A DNA stretch of 64,000 nt from Terriglobia bacterium (GTDB lineage Bacteria > Acidobacteriota > Terriglobia > Versatilivoradales > Versatilivoraceae): positions 2,623,136 through 2,687,135 of the forward strand of contig OX638355.1 of the NCBI GenBank assembly GCA_951813285.1, given 5' to 3'. The notes under the pieces were generated by a model that had not been told where the DNA came from, did not search any database, and was given only the letters and a program-made list of their open reading frames with translations. A program made the translations under genes and the position numbers. Below are positions 23,997 to 33,100 of this stretch, one piece after another. The stretch's first letter is position 1. Each line of letters begins with the position of its first letter.

Positions 23997-25736
23997 ATGG
24001 ACAAGTTCTCCATCTTCGACTACCTGGTCATCGGGATCTATCTGGTCTCGATGGTGGTCATGGGCATCCTCTTCTCCGGCAGGCAGAAGAGCCTCAAGGA
24101 GTATTTTCACGCCGGCGGAGATCTGCCTTGGTGGGCGGTGGGCATCTCGCTGATTGCAACCCACCTGAGTCCGATCAGCTACCTGGCTCTTCCCGGTTGG
24201 ATCTTCGAACGGGACACCCGCAGCTCCATTACGGGGGGCCTTATCGAGTTCCTGATGGTGCTTCCGACCGCTGCCCTCTGGGTTCCCATCTGGGCGCGCC
24301 TGCGAGTGCTGTCGATCTATGAATACCTGGAGAGGCGGTTTCATCCCGCCGTTCGCTCGATCGGCGCCTTGCTGTTCATCATCTATACCGTCTTCTGGCT
24401 CTCCACCGCCCTGGTCGCGGCTTCCAAGGGATTTGAATCGGTGAGCGGTTTCGACGGGCGGCTGTGCCTTCTGGTCATCGGACTGCTGGGCGCCTTCTAT
24501 ACCGTGCTGGGCGGGATGAGGGCCGTCATCTGGACCGATGTGGTCCAGTACGTGGTTTTTGTGGGCGGCTATCTCATGATCGCCATCGTTCTTCTGACTT
24601 ATTTCGACCCGATGGAGATCTGGACCCTGGCCTCGAATCAGATTTCCGAGCGCACCGGCCATCCCCACACAAAGCTCATTTCCCACGAATGGAGCATGGC
24701 GGTGGAGGGGACCATCTGGGTGTTGCTGTCCGGCTCGGTAGTGCGTGCCTTGGCTTTCGGAACCAATCAGATAACGGTCCAGCGCATGCACGCCACCAGG
24801 GACAGGCGCACCATGTTCAAGGCGTTGCTGGCCAACGCCGTCACCGGCTACGGGTTTGTCCTGTTCACGGTGCCGGTGGCCTGGGGATTCGTGGCCTACT
24901 ACTCCCAGCATCCGGAACTGAAACGGCAAATCACCCATCCCGACATGGTGCTTCCCCACTTTGTTCTGCTGAACCTGCCGCTGATCATGCGCAGTTTGGT
25001 GATGGGAGGGGTGTTGGCGGCCCTCATGTCGACTTTCGACTCGGCCCTGAACTCCATGAGCAACGTCACCAACAACGACTTCTACCGGTGCTATCTGGAG
25101 CCGAGCCGATCCGAGGACCATTACGTCAGGGTGGCCAAGCTTCTCACACTGGGTTTCGGACTGGTCTTGCTGGGGTTTGCGCTCTCTCAATACGACCAGC
25201 AGAGCGGCACCGCCGGGGAACATTTCACGCGGCTGACCAGTCTGGTTTCAGCTCCCATCGCTGCGTTTTTCGTGTTGGGCATCTTGTCCAGGAGAGTCAA
25301 TACCCCAGGCGTCCTGTGCGGTGCGGTGGCGGCCATCGCCCTGTCGTTGGGGTTCAACGGACTGCCGCCCATGGTTCAGCCCTTCCTCAACAAGACGACT
25401 CTGTTCGTTGTGGAGTCAGGCATTCCGGAGGGCCTGGACCAGCGTGCCATCTCCAGGAGGCTGACAGGGAGGTTCAGGACCCATGGGATCGTGATCAGGA
25501 GCGATGCGGCCGTGTTGGTCCGGGAAGAGGGGCGCCGGTGGGAGATAAGAAACGGAGAGCTCTTCTACCTCCTGGATAGGGACGGCGGAGTGGTCACGGT
25601 GGCCCATGAGCCCATCAGCTGGATGTGGATTCCGATTCTGAGCATGGTGGTGAACCTGCTGGTGGGTTACCTGGCCAGCTTCCTGTTCACCCGTCTGCCC
25701 CCGGAAAGACTTGTCGGTCTGACCTTGCTAAAATGA
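23997..25736 (+). CDS. Sodium:solute symporter (SSS family) with a soluble C-terminal insertion
   Basis: A 579-residue inner-membrane sodium symporter. The SSS pattern is clear: first helix FDYLVIGIYLVSMVVMGI, then GRQKSLKEYFHAGGDLPWWAVGISLIATHLSPISYLALPG, a GGMRAVIWTDVVQ segment and STFDSALNSMSNVTNNDFY. After the helices ending near residue 465 there is a polar insertion of about 70 residues (QRAISRRLTGRFRTHGIVIRSD ... LFYLLDRDGGVVTVAHE) before the last helix (WIPILSMVVNLLVGYLASFLF), not usual in this family. Start ATG 23997 precedes the first helix. It heads an operon with a lactonase-like propeller (ATGA overlap at 25733), a glycosidase-like protein and a TauD dioxygenase, so it probably imports a sugar-derived or carboxylate substrate handled by them. 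Confidence 0.9.
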   Translation: MDKFSIFDYLVIGIYLVSMVVMGILFSGRQKSLKEYFHAGGDLPWWAVGISLIATHLSPISYLALPGWIFERDTRSSITGGLIEFLMVLPTAALWVPIWARLRVLSIYEYLERRFHPAVRSIGALLFIIYTVFWLSTALVAASKGFESVSGFDGRLCLLVIGLLGAFYTVLGGMRAVIWTDVVQYVVFVGGYLMIAIVLLTYFDPMEIWTLASNQISERTGHPHTKLISHEWSMAVEGTIWVLLSGSVVRALAFGTNQITVQRMHATRDRRTMFKALLANAVTGYGFVLFTVPVAWGFVAYYSQHPELKRQITHPDMVLPHFVLLNLPLIMRSLVMGGVLAALMSTFDSALNSMSNVTNNDFYRCYLEPSRSEDHYVRVAKLLTLGFGLVLLGFALSQYDQQSGTAGEHFTRLTSLVSAPIAAFFVLGILSRRVNTPGVLCGAVAAIALSLGFNGLPPMVQPFLNKTTLFVVESGIPEGLDQRAISRRLTGRFRTHGIVIRSDAAVLVREEGRRWEIRNGELFYLLDRDGGVVTVAHEPISWMWIPILSMVVNLLVGYLASFLFTRLPPERLVGLTLLK

Positions 25737-26764
25737 GAATAACCATGTCCAGCTACCTTTACGTTCCCCTGATCGACGAGCGGAAATTTCTGATTTTCGG
25801 GATGGATGAAGCCTCCGGCAAGCTCCGGCTGAACAGGCAGATCCAGTTGTCGGCCCGTCCCTACCAGCTCTGCGCCGATCCCGGGCAGCGATATCTCTAC
25901 CAGCAGCTTCGGAGCGAGTCCTACAGTGCGGTGGCCAGCTTTCGCATCGATCCCGGCAGCGGGGATGTGACCCAGATCGGCGAAGTGGAACTGGAAGCCG
26001 ATGCCTGCTACGTGGTCACCGACCGAGGCGGGCGCTTTCTGCTGGCTTCCTATCTGATTGCCGGAATGGTGACGGTTCATCCGATTGGGAATGACGGCGC
26101 CGTGCGGGGCCCTGCCTGCGACCAACGAGTCACCGAGATCTACGCTCACTCCATCCTGACGGATCCGTCCAACCGCTATGCCTTTGTCCCCCACGTGGCT
26201 CCCACCGACACCATTCACCAGTTTCACTTCGACCCTTCCAGCGGCAGTCTGCGCCCGAGTCGGGTCCCCAGAATCGCAACCACGCCGGGTCGCGGGCCCC
26301 GGCACCTGGCATTCCATCCCTCCGGGAGCGTGGTGTATGCGAACGAGGAGCAGTCCTCCAGCGTGGGCGCCTATCGCCTGGATCCCTCCAGCGGCGGGCT
26401 TACCCTGCTTCAGTCCCTGTCGACCCTCCCTGGCGGAGGTTTCCAGGGCAAGAACAGTACCGGCTCGGTCCGGGTCCACCCCGAGGGGAAGGCCGTCTAC
26501 GTATCCAACCGCGGTCACAACAGCATCGCCGCCTTTGCCGTGGATGAAGACACCGGATTGCTGTCGGCGCTGGGTTGGGTCCCCAGCCAGCCGATCCCTC
26601 GGACCCTGGGCATTACCGCGGATGGACGCTTCTTTTTTGCCGGCAGCGACGAGTCGGGCCGGCTGGCCAGCTATCGGATCGATGAACGGGGAATGCTGGA
26701 GCCCCTGGAAACCTGCGAGGTGGGGAAGTTCGTCTCCTGGATCCTTCCCCTGGCCTTCGATTGA
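25733..26764 (+). CDS. Lactonase-family seven-bladed beta-propeller (6-phosphogluconolactonase-like)
   Basis: A 343-residue propeller of the YbhE/3-carboxymuconate cyclase type. Repeated blades are visible, for example QLCADPGQRYLYQQL, HSILTDPSNRYAFVPHV, RHLAFHPSGSVVYANEE, VRVHPEGKAVYVSNRG and LGITADGRFFFAGSD. The conserved Gly-Pro-Arg-His-Leu-Ala-Phe-His-Pro motif is characteristic. The family hydrolyses sugar or aromatic lactones, or is otherwise involved in carbohydrate catabolism. No signal peptide. The ATG at 25733 overlaps the symporter stop (ATGA); ATG 25745 is an alternative. The stop overlaps a possible TTG start of the next frame at 26761, indicating a tight operon. Confidence 0.85.
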   Translation: MRITMSSYLYVPLIDERKFLIFGMDEASGKLRLNRQIQLSARPYQLCADPGQRYLYQQLRSESYSAVASFRIDPGSGDVTQIGEVELEADACYVVTDRGGRFLLASYLIAGMVTVHPIGNDGAVRGPACDQRVTEIYAHSILTDPSNRYAFVPHVAPTDTIHQFHFDPSSGSLRPSRVPRIATTPGRGPRHLAFHPSGSVVYANEEQSSSVGAYRLDPSSGGLTLLQSLSTLPGGGFQGKNSTGSVRVHPEGKAVYVSNRGHNSIAAFAVDEDTGLLSALGWVPSQPIPRTLGITADGRFFFAGSDESGRLASYRIDERGMLEPLETCEVGKFVSWILPLAFD

Positions 26765-26817
26765 ACGGAAACGGGAGCAATGGCGCCAGTTCCCGGGAAG
26801 ATGAGCGGAGCGACCTT

Positions 26818-28251
26818 ATGACGAATGCGACAGTGCTCGAAGTGGGAAACAGCCGGCAGCTCTTCATCGATGAATGGATCGTGGAGGAGACCCGGAACCT
26901 GCAGCGAACCTTGAACCAGCCCGCCAAGTATGCCGGCAATCCCCTCATGTTTCCCCTCTATCCCTGGGAAGGCCGATTGGAGCTGTATGGCACGGTCTGG
27001 CGGGAGGAGGAAACCGGCCGTTTCCGCATGTGGTATACGGGATTGGGGAACATGGGTGTCACCCCCATGGGCAAACGGAATGAGACCAGGTGGGGGTTCA
27101 TGGGGTTCGACCCCGAACAGCTACTCTACAGCATGGCCTACGCAACCTCGAACGACGGTATATTCTGGGAACGGCCCAACCTGGGCCTGGTCGAGTACGA
27201 AGGTTCCAGGGATAACAACCTGGTGCTGGTGAACGCCGCCGGCGGAAACGTCATCCGGGATCCGCGCGACCCCGATCCGGCCCGGCTGTACAAATCCCTC
27301 TTCTACGAGTCCCGCGATCCGGATGGCACCTCCAACGAGGGGGACGGTGTTTCGGTTGCCTTCTCGCCCGACGGCCTGAACTGGACCAAACATCCGGGCA
27401 ACCCGGTGATCACCCGGGCCAGCGACTCCCACACCCTGCTGGGTTGGGACGAGAGCCACCGCCAGTACGTGGCCTATTGCCGCCCCTCTGTTCACGAGGG
27501 CGATCCAACTCGTCGGATCGGGCGCGCGGTCAGCGAGGACTTCATCCATTGGAGCCTTCCCCAGGAGGTCGTGGTCCCCGACGAGCAGGATCCCCCGGGC
27601 CTGCAGTTCTACCAAATGCCGGTCTTCAAGTATGAGGGTCTCTATATCGGACAGCTTGAGGCCTACCATACCCCTCCGGAGGAACCCCATATCCGCTTCT
27701 TCGGGACCATCGACATCCAGCTTGCCGCCAGCCGAGACGGTATCCGGTGGGCGCGCCTGGGCGACCGCAAGCCCTTTATTCCCAACGGACCGCCCGGGAG
27801 CATCGACTCGGGCGAGGTGTATATGGCCAATGCTCCGGTCAGGGTAGGTGATGAGCTATGGTTCTACTATTCTCCTTCCGCCATCGAGCACGGTCCCACC
27901 GGACGAAGCGGTCCCATCTGCCTGGCCAAGCTGAGGCTGGATGGGTTTGTCTCGGTGGACGCGGGCGAGGACGTGGGGACCCTGGTCACCCAGCCGTTTA
28001 CCTGCGAGGGGGACTCGCTCGAGATCAACGCCCAGGCCCACGGCGGCTTGGTGGCTGTAGCCGTCCTGGACGGTGAAGGGACCCAGTACCCGGGGTTCGG
28101 CAAGATCGACTGCGCCGTTTTCGACAGCGACTCGGTCCGCCACCCGGTGACCTGGCGCCGGTCCTCCCTGGGAAGCCTGAAGGGGAAGGTCATCCGACTC
28201 AAGTTCTATCTGCGGAACGCCCGGCTCTACTCCTTCGGGCTGAGGGGCTGA
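26818..28251 (+). CDS. Five-bladed-propeller glycosidase-like protein (GH32/43/130-type fold)
   Basis: A 477-residue cytoplasmic protein. The N-terminus has the family signature GNSRQLFIDEWIVEE. Propeller strands carry FRMWYTG, YATSNDGIFWERPNLGLVEYEGSRDNN, VAFSPDGLNWTKHPGNPV and ASRDGIRWARLG, as in planctomycete and acidobacterial proteins related to GH32/43/130. The C-terminal 110 residues are a beta-sandwich (GKVIRLKFYLRNARLYSFG) that may bind carbohydrate. A paralogue lies at 46798. ATG 26818 is preceded by GGAGCGACC; TTG at 26761 overlapping the upstream stop is an alternative start. No experimentally known activity can be named. The operon suggests degradation of an imported glycoside or sugar acid. 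Confidence 0.7.
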   Translation: MTNATVLEVGNSRQLFIDEWIVEETRNLQRTLNQPAKYAGNPLMFPLYPWEGRLELYGTVWREEETGRFRMWYTGLGNMGVTPMGKRNETRWGFMGFDPEQLLYSMAYATSNDGIFWERPNLGLVEYEGSRDNNLVLVNAAGGNVIRDPRDPDPARLYKSLFYESRDPDGTSNEGDGVSVAFSPDGLNWTKHPGNPVITRASDSHTLLGWDESHRQYVAYCRPSVHEGDPTRRIGRAVSEDFIHWSLPQEVVVPDEQDPPGLQFYQMPVFKYEGLYIGQLEAYHTPPEEPHIRFFGTIDIQLAASRDGIRWARLGDRKPFIPNGPPGSIDSGEVYMANAPVRVGDELWFYYSPSAIEHGPTGRSGPICLAKLRLDGFVSVDAGEDVGTLVTQPFTCEGDSLEINAQAHGGLVAVAVLDGEGTQYPGFGKIDCAVFDSDSVRHPVTWRRSSLGSLKGKVIRLKFYLRNARLYSFGLRG

Positions 28252-28279
28252 GGAGGTCGAGCAGGCCAGGAGTCCGGAC

Positions 28280-29143
28280 ATGCCCATTCGCCTCAGGAAG
28301 CTGCATCCGTTGATCGGGGCAGAAATCACCGGGGTCGATCTGGCCGGGTCGCTCGACCAATCCACCGTGGAAGCCATCAAGAGCGCCTGGAGCCGTTACG
28401 GCGTGCTCCTCTTTCGCCGGCAGCCGATTACCGATGAACAGCAGGTGGCCTTCAGCCGCCATTTCGGGTCGCTCGAGATCTTTCCCCAGGCGGCAAACCG
28501 TTCCCAGGCAGTCCCCGAGATCTTCCGCGTCACCAACGTGGGCGAGGAAAACCGCATCCGGCCGGTCGACTCCCCCGGCGGCCGCTACAGCACGCTGATT
28601 TGCGTCTGGCACACCGACAGCAGTTACCGTCGAGTGCCCAGCAAGGGAGCGGTGCTTCATGCCATCGAGGTAGTCAGCAAGGGCGGCGACACCCTGTTTG
28701 CCAACATGTGCCACGCCTACGAGAAGATGCCCGGGGAGCTGAAAGCCAGAATCGCCGGACTCAAGGCGCGCCACAGTTTTCAATACTCCCGCCAACTGCG
28801 TCAACTCCCCCCCATGGATCCGGACGAGGCGGCCCAGGTGCCCCCGGTGGACCATCCCCTGGTCCGCCGGCTCCGGGACGGGCGCCTCTCGCTCTACGTC
28901 AGCGCCACCTACATGGAGAGCATCCTGGGGCTGGGCCAGGCCGAAAGCAGGCAGCTCGTCGACGAGTTGATGGCCTGGGCCACCCAGGACAGTTTTGTCT
29001 ACAGGCATCGCTGGCGGCCCCACGACGTCCTGATGTGGGACAACCGCTGGTGCATCCACGTGGTGATCCCCTTCGACCACGGCGCCGAACGCCGGGTGAT
29101 GCACCGCACCACCATCGCCGGCACCGAACCGGTGGAAGGATAG
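28280..29143 (+). CDS. TauD/TfdA-type Fe(II)/2-oxoglutarate-dependent dioxygenase
   Basis: A 287-residue dioxygenase. The iron ligands are seen as His111-Thr-Asp113 in VWHTDSSY and the distal His260 in RWCIHVVIPFD, followed by the 2-oxoglutarate-binding Arg in RRVMHRTTI. The N-terminus IGAEITGVDLAG is the standard TauD start. The family hydroxylates and cleaves small anions such as taurine, 2,4-D, sulfonates or alkyl sulfates using 2-oxoglutarate and oxygen. Length is normal. It is the last gene of the operon beginning at 23997, 28 bases after the glycosidase-like gene. Which substrate it oxidises cannot be read here. Confidence 0.92.
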   Translation: MPIRLRKLHPLIGAEITGVDLAGSLDQSTVEAIKSAWSRYGVLLFRRQPITDEQQVAFSRHFGSLEIFPQAANRSQAVPEIFRVTNVGEENRIRPVDSPGGRYSTLICVWHTDSSYRRVPSKGAVLHAIEVVSKGGDTLFANMCHAYEKMPGELKARIAGLKARHSFQYSRQLRQLPPMDPDEAAQVPPVDHPLVRRLRDGRLSLYVSATYMESILGLGQAESRQLVDELMAWATQDSFVYRHRWRPHDVLMWDNRWCIHVVIPFDHGAERRVMHRTTIAGTEPVEG

Positions 29144-29186
29144 GGGGGCTGTCCCCCTGGACCTTCAGACCGAAGGCATGGAATTC

Positions 29187-29264
29187 GGCTTGCCTGAAAC
29201 AACCCTGTTTCTTCACCTTCGAATGATCCGCCCCGTCGTGGGGGGCGGGGGCCTCGCTTGTCTG
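29187..29264 (+). repeat. Internally deleted R1 repeat
   Basis: Has the R1 beginning (GCTTGCCTGAAACAAC) and the REP-like tail (ATGATCCGCCCC ... GGGCGGGGGC, 29223 onward), with the decamer array missing. It directly abuts a full R1 in the same orientation, sharing TTGTCTGA. Confidence 0.65.
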
Positions 29265-29448
29265 AAACAAACGAAAAAAGACAAAGAAAAAGAGTGATCC
29301 ACGAAGGGCCACTAAGAACGACGAAGGGCCACTAAGGCGTTGAGGTTGACCGAGACGGGATACCAAGGTCGCAAAGGGGTGGTCGATTTCTGATTGTTTC
29401 ACTCTCGTATGATCCACACACCAGGGCGGGGGCCGGACTTACCTGAGA
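29256..29448 (+). repeat. R1 interspersed repeat, full-length copy
   Basis: Decamer array of CACGAAGGG/CACTAAGAAC/GACGAAGGG/CACTAAGG units, GTTGACCGAGACGGGATACC, TTTCACTCTCGTATGATCC and a degenerate hairpin tail. Same order as the copies at 4606 and 33101. Confidence 0.82.
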
Positions 29449-29473
29449 ATATGCTGCTTTAGCCGGCTTCCTT

Positions 29474-29604
29474 GAGAGCGGCGAAGCCGCGGCAGCACTT
29501 AGCCGTGGGCGTCAGCCCATGGGAAACATCGCCTATGGGTGTCGAGCCGCGTAGGCGGCGGCAGCAAATGCCGGTGAGCCCAAGTGAAGCACAAGCCGAC
29601 GCAA
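29474..29604 (+). repeat. R2-type hairpin array
   Basis: GAGAGCGGCGAAGCCGCGG, the linker CAGCACTTAGCC, GTGGGCGTCAGCCCATGG, GAGCCGCGTAGGCGGCGG and GCAAATGCCGGTGAGCCC in series. A nearly identical copy is at 33469-33597. Confidence 0.78.
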
Positions 29605-29608
29605 GGAT

Positions 29609-29945
29609 GAGCCTTTTGCAAAATTCGGCAGCGTGACCTTTGCCGGGGATGGCCACAAAAGGCACAAGAACACAAAAAGAGCAGAACGCTGAAAGCCTGC
29701 AAGACGTTGACTCCCGAACCCGTCGCACAAGTTCCGCGCTATCTGCATACATCCGGTCAACGCGTCGCCATGGGGATCAACTTCGGATTGCCAAGACTCG
29801 GAATCACGAAATTCGTTTTGTGACTTTTGTGCTTTTTGTGGTGAACTCCCCTTTTTCACCAAGTCGCACCCGACTATTGAAATAGGTAGAACATCACGAT
29901 TGCCGGCAAAATGACCTGTCCCACTGCCAATATTGCAAGAGGCTC
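29609..29945. mobile_element. MITE-like element, 337 bp, ends related to the resident insertion sequence
   Basis: Left end GAGCCTTTTGCAAAATTCGG and right end (reverse complement) GAGCCTCTTGCAATATTGG are imperfect inverted repeats, the left identical to the insertion-sequence terminus at 22287 over 19 bases. Inside are inverted arms of CACAAAAGG-type units (R5). No coding frame of note and no clear target duplication, so probably an older copy. Confidence 0.75.
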
Positions 29946-30026
29946 TCTCGCATGATCTGCACGCCAGGGCTACGGCCCGGCAACCCGACACGCTCTCTTG
30001 AGGAGCAAGAGTGAATGGGAGAATGC

Positions 30027-30184
30027 CCACCCGGGAGCGCGGGCGTCTCGCCCGCATAGGACTTGGCACCCTAGTAGCGAACCCTGCAAAGGCCGGTTTG
30101 GTGCACTGTTCGAGGGAATGCCCCTGGATCGCAGGCTGCTTGCACGAATAAGGTTGCGGGCGGGACGCCCGCGCTCCCGGGTGG
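30027..30184. repeat. 158-bp element with 30-bp terminal inverted repeats
   Basis: CCACCCGGGAGCGCGGGCGT at 30027 onward recurs in reverse complement at the right end (30155-30184); the 30-bp ends differ by one base. The interior has no coding frame. Single copy in this window. Confidence 0.7.
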
Positions 30185-30267
30185 CTCCCGCCCATGACGT
30201 CGGGATATCAAGGTCACGATATCGCAGATGCATTCGAGTGCCGCTCGTCATTGAAGGAGTTCCATCC

Positions 30268-30382
30268 GTATTCGTGCTTATTCGTGTCCATTGGTGTTTC
30301 GTCTTCATTTCCAAGCCGAAAACGGCTGGCTGTATATCCTGTCCATCCTGTGCATCCATGTTCTAATGAGTAGAAAACCGGT
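30268..30382. repeat. R3 arm followed by R4 arm
   Basis: 30268-30301 has 10-bp-phased TTCGTG units (R3). 30335-30362 has 9-bp-phased TCCTGT/TCCTGTGCA units ending CATCCATGTT (R4), followed by AGTAGAAAACCGGT, which also follows the R4 element ending at 33892. Confidence 0.65.
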
Positions 30383-30441
30383 CTAACCGGACAGGGTCCT
30401 CGCTCCCGACAGGCCATGAAGTTCGTTGTTTCACCCTCGGA

Positions 30442-30466
30442 TGATCTGTCCGGCAGGGCGGGGGGA
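30442..30466 (+). repeat. REP-like hairpin next to the TonB receptor stop codon
   Basis: TGATCTGTCCGGCAGGGCGG with G-run, the R1 tail module preceded by TTTCACCCTCGGA. It lies 3 bases beyond the stop of the minus-strand receptor gene and could fold at its mRNA 3' end. Confidence 0.65.
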
Positions 30467-30469
30467 CGG

Positions 30470-33061
30470 CTATTTGAACGCAGTGCCGAAGGAATAGCTG
30501 AGACGGGCGTAGTAGTAGGCGCCGTTGAATCCGAAGGGGGAGTACTCGCTGTACCGTTCGCCCACGCTCAGTGCTATCGGGTTTTCATCCGGGTAGGTGT
30601 TGAAGACGTTCCGGCCGCCGAATGCAAGGGTGATGTTCCGTTTGAAGGAGTAGGCCAACTCCAGATCCAGCAGGTGTTTCCCTCCGGAGGTGTGTGCGTT
30701 GTCGAAGTCGAACCAACTGCTGTAGTAGCTGAACCTGCCGAGAAGCCGCAGTTTTTCATCCCATGCCTTGTGGTTGACAGTGAAGCTGTGCCGGGTCTCC
30801 GGAAGCTCTTCCTCCAGCGAACGAAGCCGCCTTTCACTGAGGGTGTCGGGATTGAAGTCCGTCACCTTCGTTTCGGTGTGGTTCAGCAGGAAGCTGAAGT
30901 CGGTGCGCCCGCCCAGCCGCGGTGGAGTCCAGGTCGCGATCACATCCAGTCCCGCGGTCCTGGTGGCGAAGTCGTTGGTGAAAAAGCGGAAGTTTTGCAG
31001 GTTGGAGGCGCTGGTAACTCCTTCGGCAACCAGGTCGTCAACCTCCTCCGGCCTCAAATTGAAGAGCTGGGTCAGGGCCAGACGATCGTCCACGTCGATG
31101 CGGAAGAGGTCCGCGGTCAGTGTGAACGGTCCCTGCTCCAGGATTCCGCCCAAGGCGAAATTCCGCGACGTCTCCGGTTGCAGGGGATCGCCGCCTCTCA
31201 GCCCGGCGACTGCGGAGGTCGACGGAATGGTTCCGTTGTTGACCAAATCCATGAGCGCAAGATCGAATTGGGTCGATACGTTGAATGCATTCGACTGTCC
31301 TGGCGTGGGAGCGCGAAAGCCGGTGCTCAAACTGCTTCGCAGGGAAAAGGCCTCAACCAGTCGGAGACGAGCCGCAACCTTGCCGTTCAAGGTGCCGCCG
31401 AAACCCTGGAAATCCTCAAAGCGCAGCGCACCGCCGGCGGTCCAGGCATCGTCGTCTCCCTGGAACTCGACGTCTCCGTATACCGCGTAGTTGGATCGAT
31501 TCCATTGACCGGCGGCAATCCCGCTGAAACCGGGAAAACCATTGGAGGTAGCACTGAATCCCTGAGGAGCCAGAGGGCCGATCCGGAACGATTCGAGTTG
31601 GCCGATGCCGATCTCGAACTGTTCATTGCGCCATTCGAAACCACCAGCCAGGTTGGAATTGCGACTCAGCGCGTAGGAAAGGTCGACGTTGAGGTTCAGT
31701 TCCCTTTGGGTGTACTTGCCGGGGTCGAAAACAGTGGGCGAGTCGGGTCCGAGCGAGGCATTCACCGTGTGGAAGATGAAGAAGTCGGCTTCGTTGCTGC
31801 CGGCGCTGAGGCTGACGTCCCAGTTGATGGCGTTCCCGGTCTGGCCGCGGAAGCCGCCCACCAGCGAGGCATCCAGCGTCTCGCCCCCGAATTGGGGTGT
31901 GAATCCGCCGGGAAAGCGCTCCTGGAAGGAGAAGCAGTTGGGGTCTTCCAAGACCCTTTTAAGCGCCACCGGATCCGGCACGTGGTCGACGACGCGAACC
32001 TCGGGGCAGCCGGCCGAGCCGTCGAGCACGCCGTCGGTTGCGTCCAGCAGATCGCCGATGAGGAGTGTCCGGCCGCCATCGGCGCTGAACACGCCACCGC
32101 GGGTATTGGGATTGCGGAAAAAGAAGCCGCCGGTAACTTTCTTCTCGGCATAGTTGGCATGACCGTAGAACTGGGTGCTTCCGAACACGTTCCCGAAATT
32201 GGCCCACAGCTTGACATCGTCGTCGATGTCGGGTGACCCCCAGATCTGGGCTGGGTCGCGAACGTGGGTGTTTCCCCGGGAAATCAGCGTTGCGGCATCG
32301 GCCCGCTGCACACTGCGGTCGGTCGGCTTGCTGGTGGTGAACTCACCGCTGAGATTGAGAAACCCGAATTGGCCCCAGGGTAGACCCAGGTTGCCGGCAA
32401 CACTCCAGCTTTCGCCGTCACCGGCCGTGTAGGCGCCGGTTCGCACCTCGACGGCGCCACCTTCCCGGGCGTCCTTGAGTTGGAAGTTCATCACACCCGC
32501 AATGGCGTCCGAACCGTACTGAGCGGATGCACCATCACGCAACACCTCGACCTGGCGTAGAGCGATGGCGGGGATCACCGAAAGGTCCGGACCCTGGGCG
32601 CCAGTGGCCAGGCCGTTCCCGCCCCAGTGGATGACGGCCGCGCGATGGCGCCGTTTGCCGTTGACCAGCACCAGGGTGTGGTCGGGGGCCAGGTTGCGCA
32701 AACTGAGCGGTCGCACGATGGTGGAGGCGTCGCTGATGGGCTGAGTGTTGACGTTGTAGGATGGCGCCAGCGTGCGAAGTAGGTTGCTAAGGTCGACATC
32801 GCCCTGGCTGCTGAAGTCCTGAGAGCTGATCACGTCCACCGGCACCATCGACCGGGTGACTGAACGCGGCTTGGCGCGACTGCCGATGACGACAATCTCC
32901 TCCGTGATGACTTCAAGGAGCTCGGACTCTTCCTCCTGCTGCCCGGATTGAGCTCGTTCTTCCAGGCTGTCAGTCTGCTGAGCAAACGCCTGCAATGCCA
33001 CGACCTGCAGCAAAAATGCGGTCAGCCTCAACAGGCGGTAAAGAGGGTTGGATTTCGGCAT
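30470..33061 (-). CDS. TonB-dependent outer-membrane receptor
   Basis: An 863-residue receptor. A signal peptide (LLRLTAFLLQVVALQAFAQQ) is followed by an acidic linker, a TonB-box-like EEIVVIGSR, then the plug (VPVDVISSQDFSSQGDVDLSNLLRTLAPSYN ... LVNGKRRHR ... IEVLRDGASAQYGSDAIAGVMNF type sequence) and a 22-strand-type barrel ending in ARLSYSFGTAFK. Conserved barrel motifs include STGFRAPTPGQ and ETSRNFALGG. The family takes up large nutrients across the outer membrane; this plug type (with Arg-Asp-Gly-Ala-Ser-Ala-Gln-Tyr-Gly-Ser) is common in carbohydrate, peptide or cofactor uptake. The start is ATG 33061; the frame extends to 33085. It is isolated, with repeats on both sides and no adjacent partner gene. 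Confidence 0.92.
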   Translation of the reverse strand: MPKSNPLYRLLRLTAFLLQVVALQAFAQQTDSLEERAQSGQQEEESELLEVITEEIVVIGSRAKPRSVTRSMVPVDVISSQDFSSQGDVDLSNLLRTLAPSYNVNTQPISDASTIVRPLSLRNLAPDHTLVLVNGKRRHRAAVIHWGGNGLATGAQGPDLSVIPAIALRQVEVLRDGASAQYGSDAIAGVMNFQLKDAREGGAVEVRTGAYTAGDGESWSVAGNLGLPWGQFGFLNLSGEFTTSKPTDRSVQRADAATLISRGNTHVRDPAQIWGSPDIDDDVKLWANFGNVFGSTQFYGHANYAEKKVTGGFFFRNPNTRGGVFSADGGRTLLIGDLLDATDGVLDGSAGCPEVRVVDHVPDPVALKRVLEDPNCFSFQERFPGGFTPQFGGETLDASLVGGFRGQTGNAINWDVSLSAGSNEADFFIFHTVNASLGPDSPTVFDPGKYTQRELNLNVDLSYALSRNSNLAGGFEWRNEQFEIGIGQLESFRIGPLAPQGFSATSNGFPGFSGIAAGQWNRSNYAVYGDVEFQGDDDAWTAGGALRFEDFQGFGGTLNGKVAARLRLVEAFSLRSSLSTGFRAPTPGQSNAFNVSTQFDLALMDLVNNGTIPSTSAVAGLRGGDPLQPETSRNFALGGILEQGPFTLTADLFRIDVDDRLALTQLFNLRPEEVDDLVAEGVTSASNLQNFRFFTNDFATRTAGLDVIATWTPPRLGGRTDFSFLLNHTETKVTDFNPDTLSERRLRSLEEELPETRHSFTVNHKAWDEKLRLLGRFSYYSSWFDFDNAHTSGGKHLLDLELAYSFKRNITLAFGGRNVFNTYPDENPIALSVGERYSEYSPFGFNGAYYYARLSYSFGTAFK

Positions 33062-33100
33062 ACTTTCGTGGTTCTCGGTAACCAAAGCGTGTAACTAAAG

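Noticed and set aside
23877-25223. A 448-codon minus-strand open frame opposite the symporter
   Set aside because: His/Gln/Asp-rich shadow; the plus frame has membrane helices and SSS motifs.
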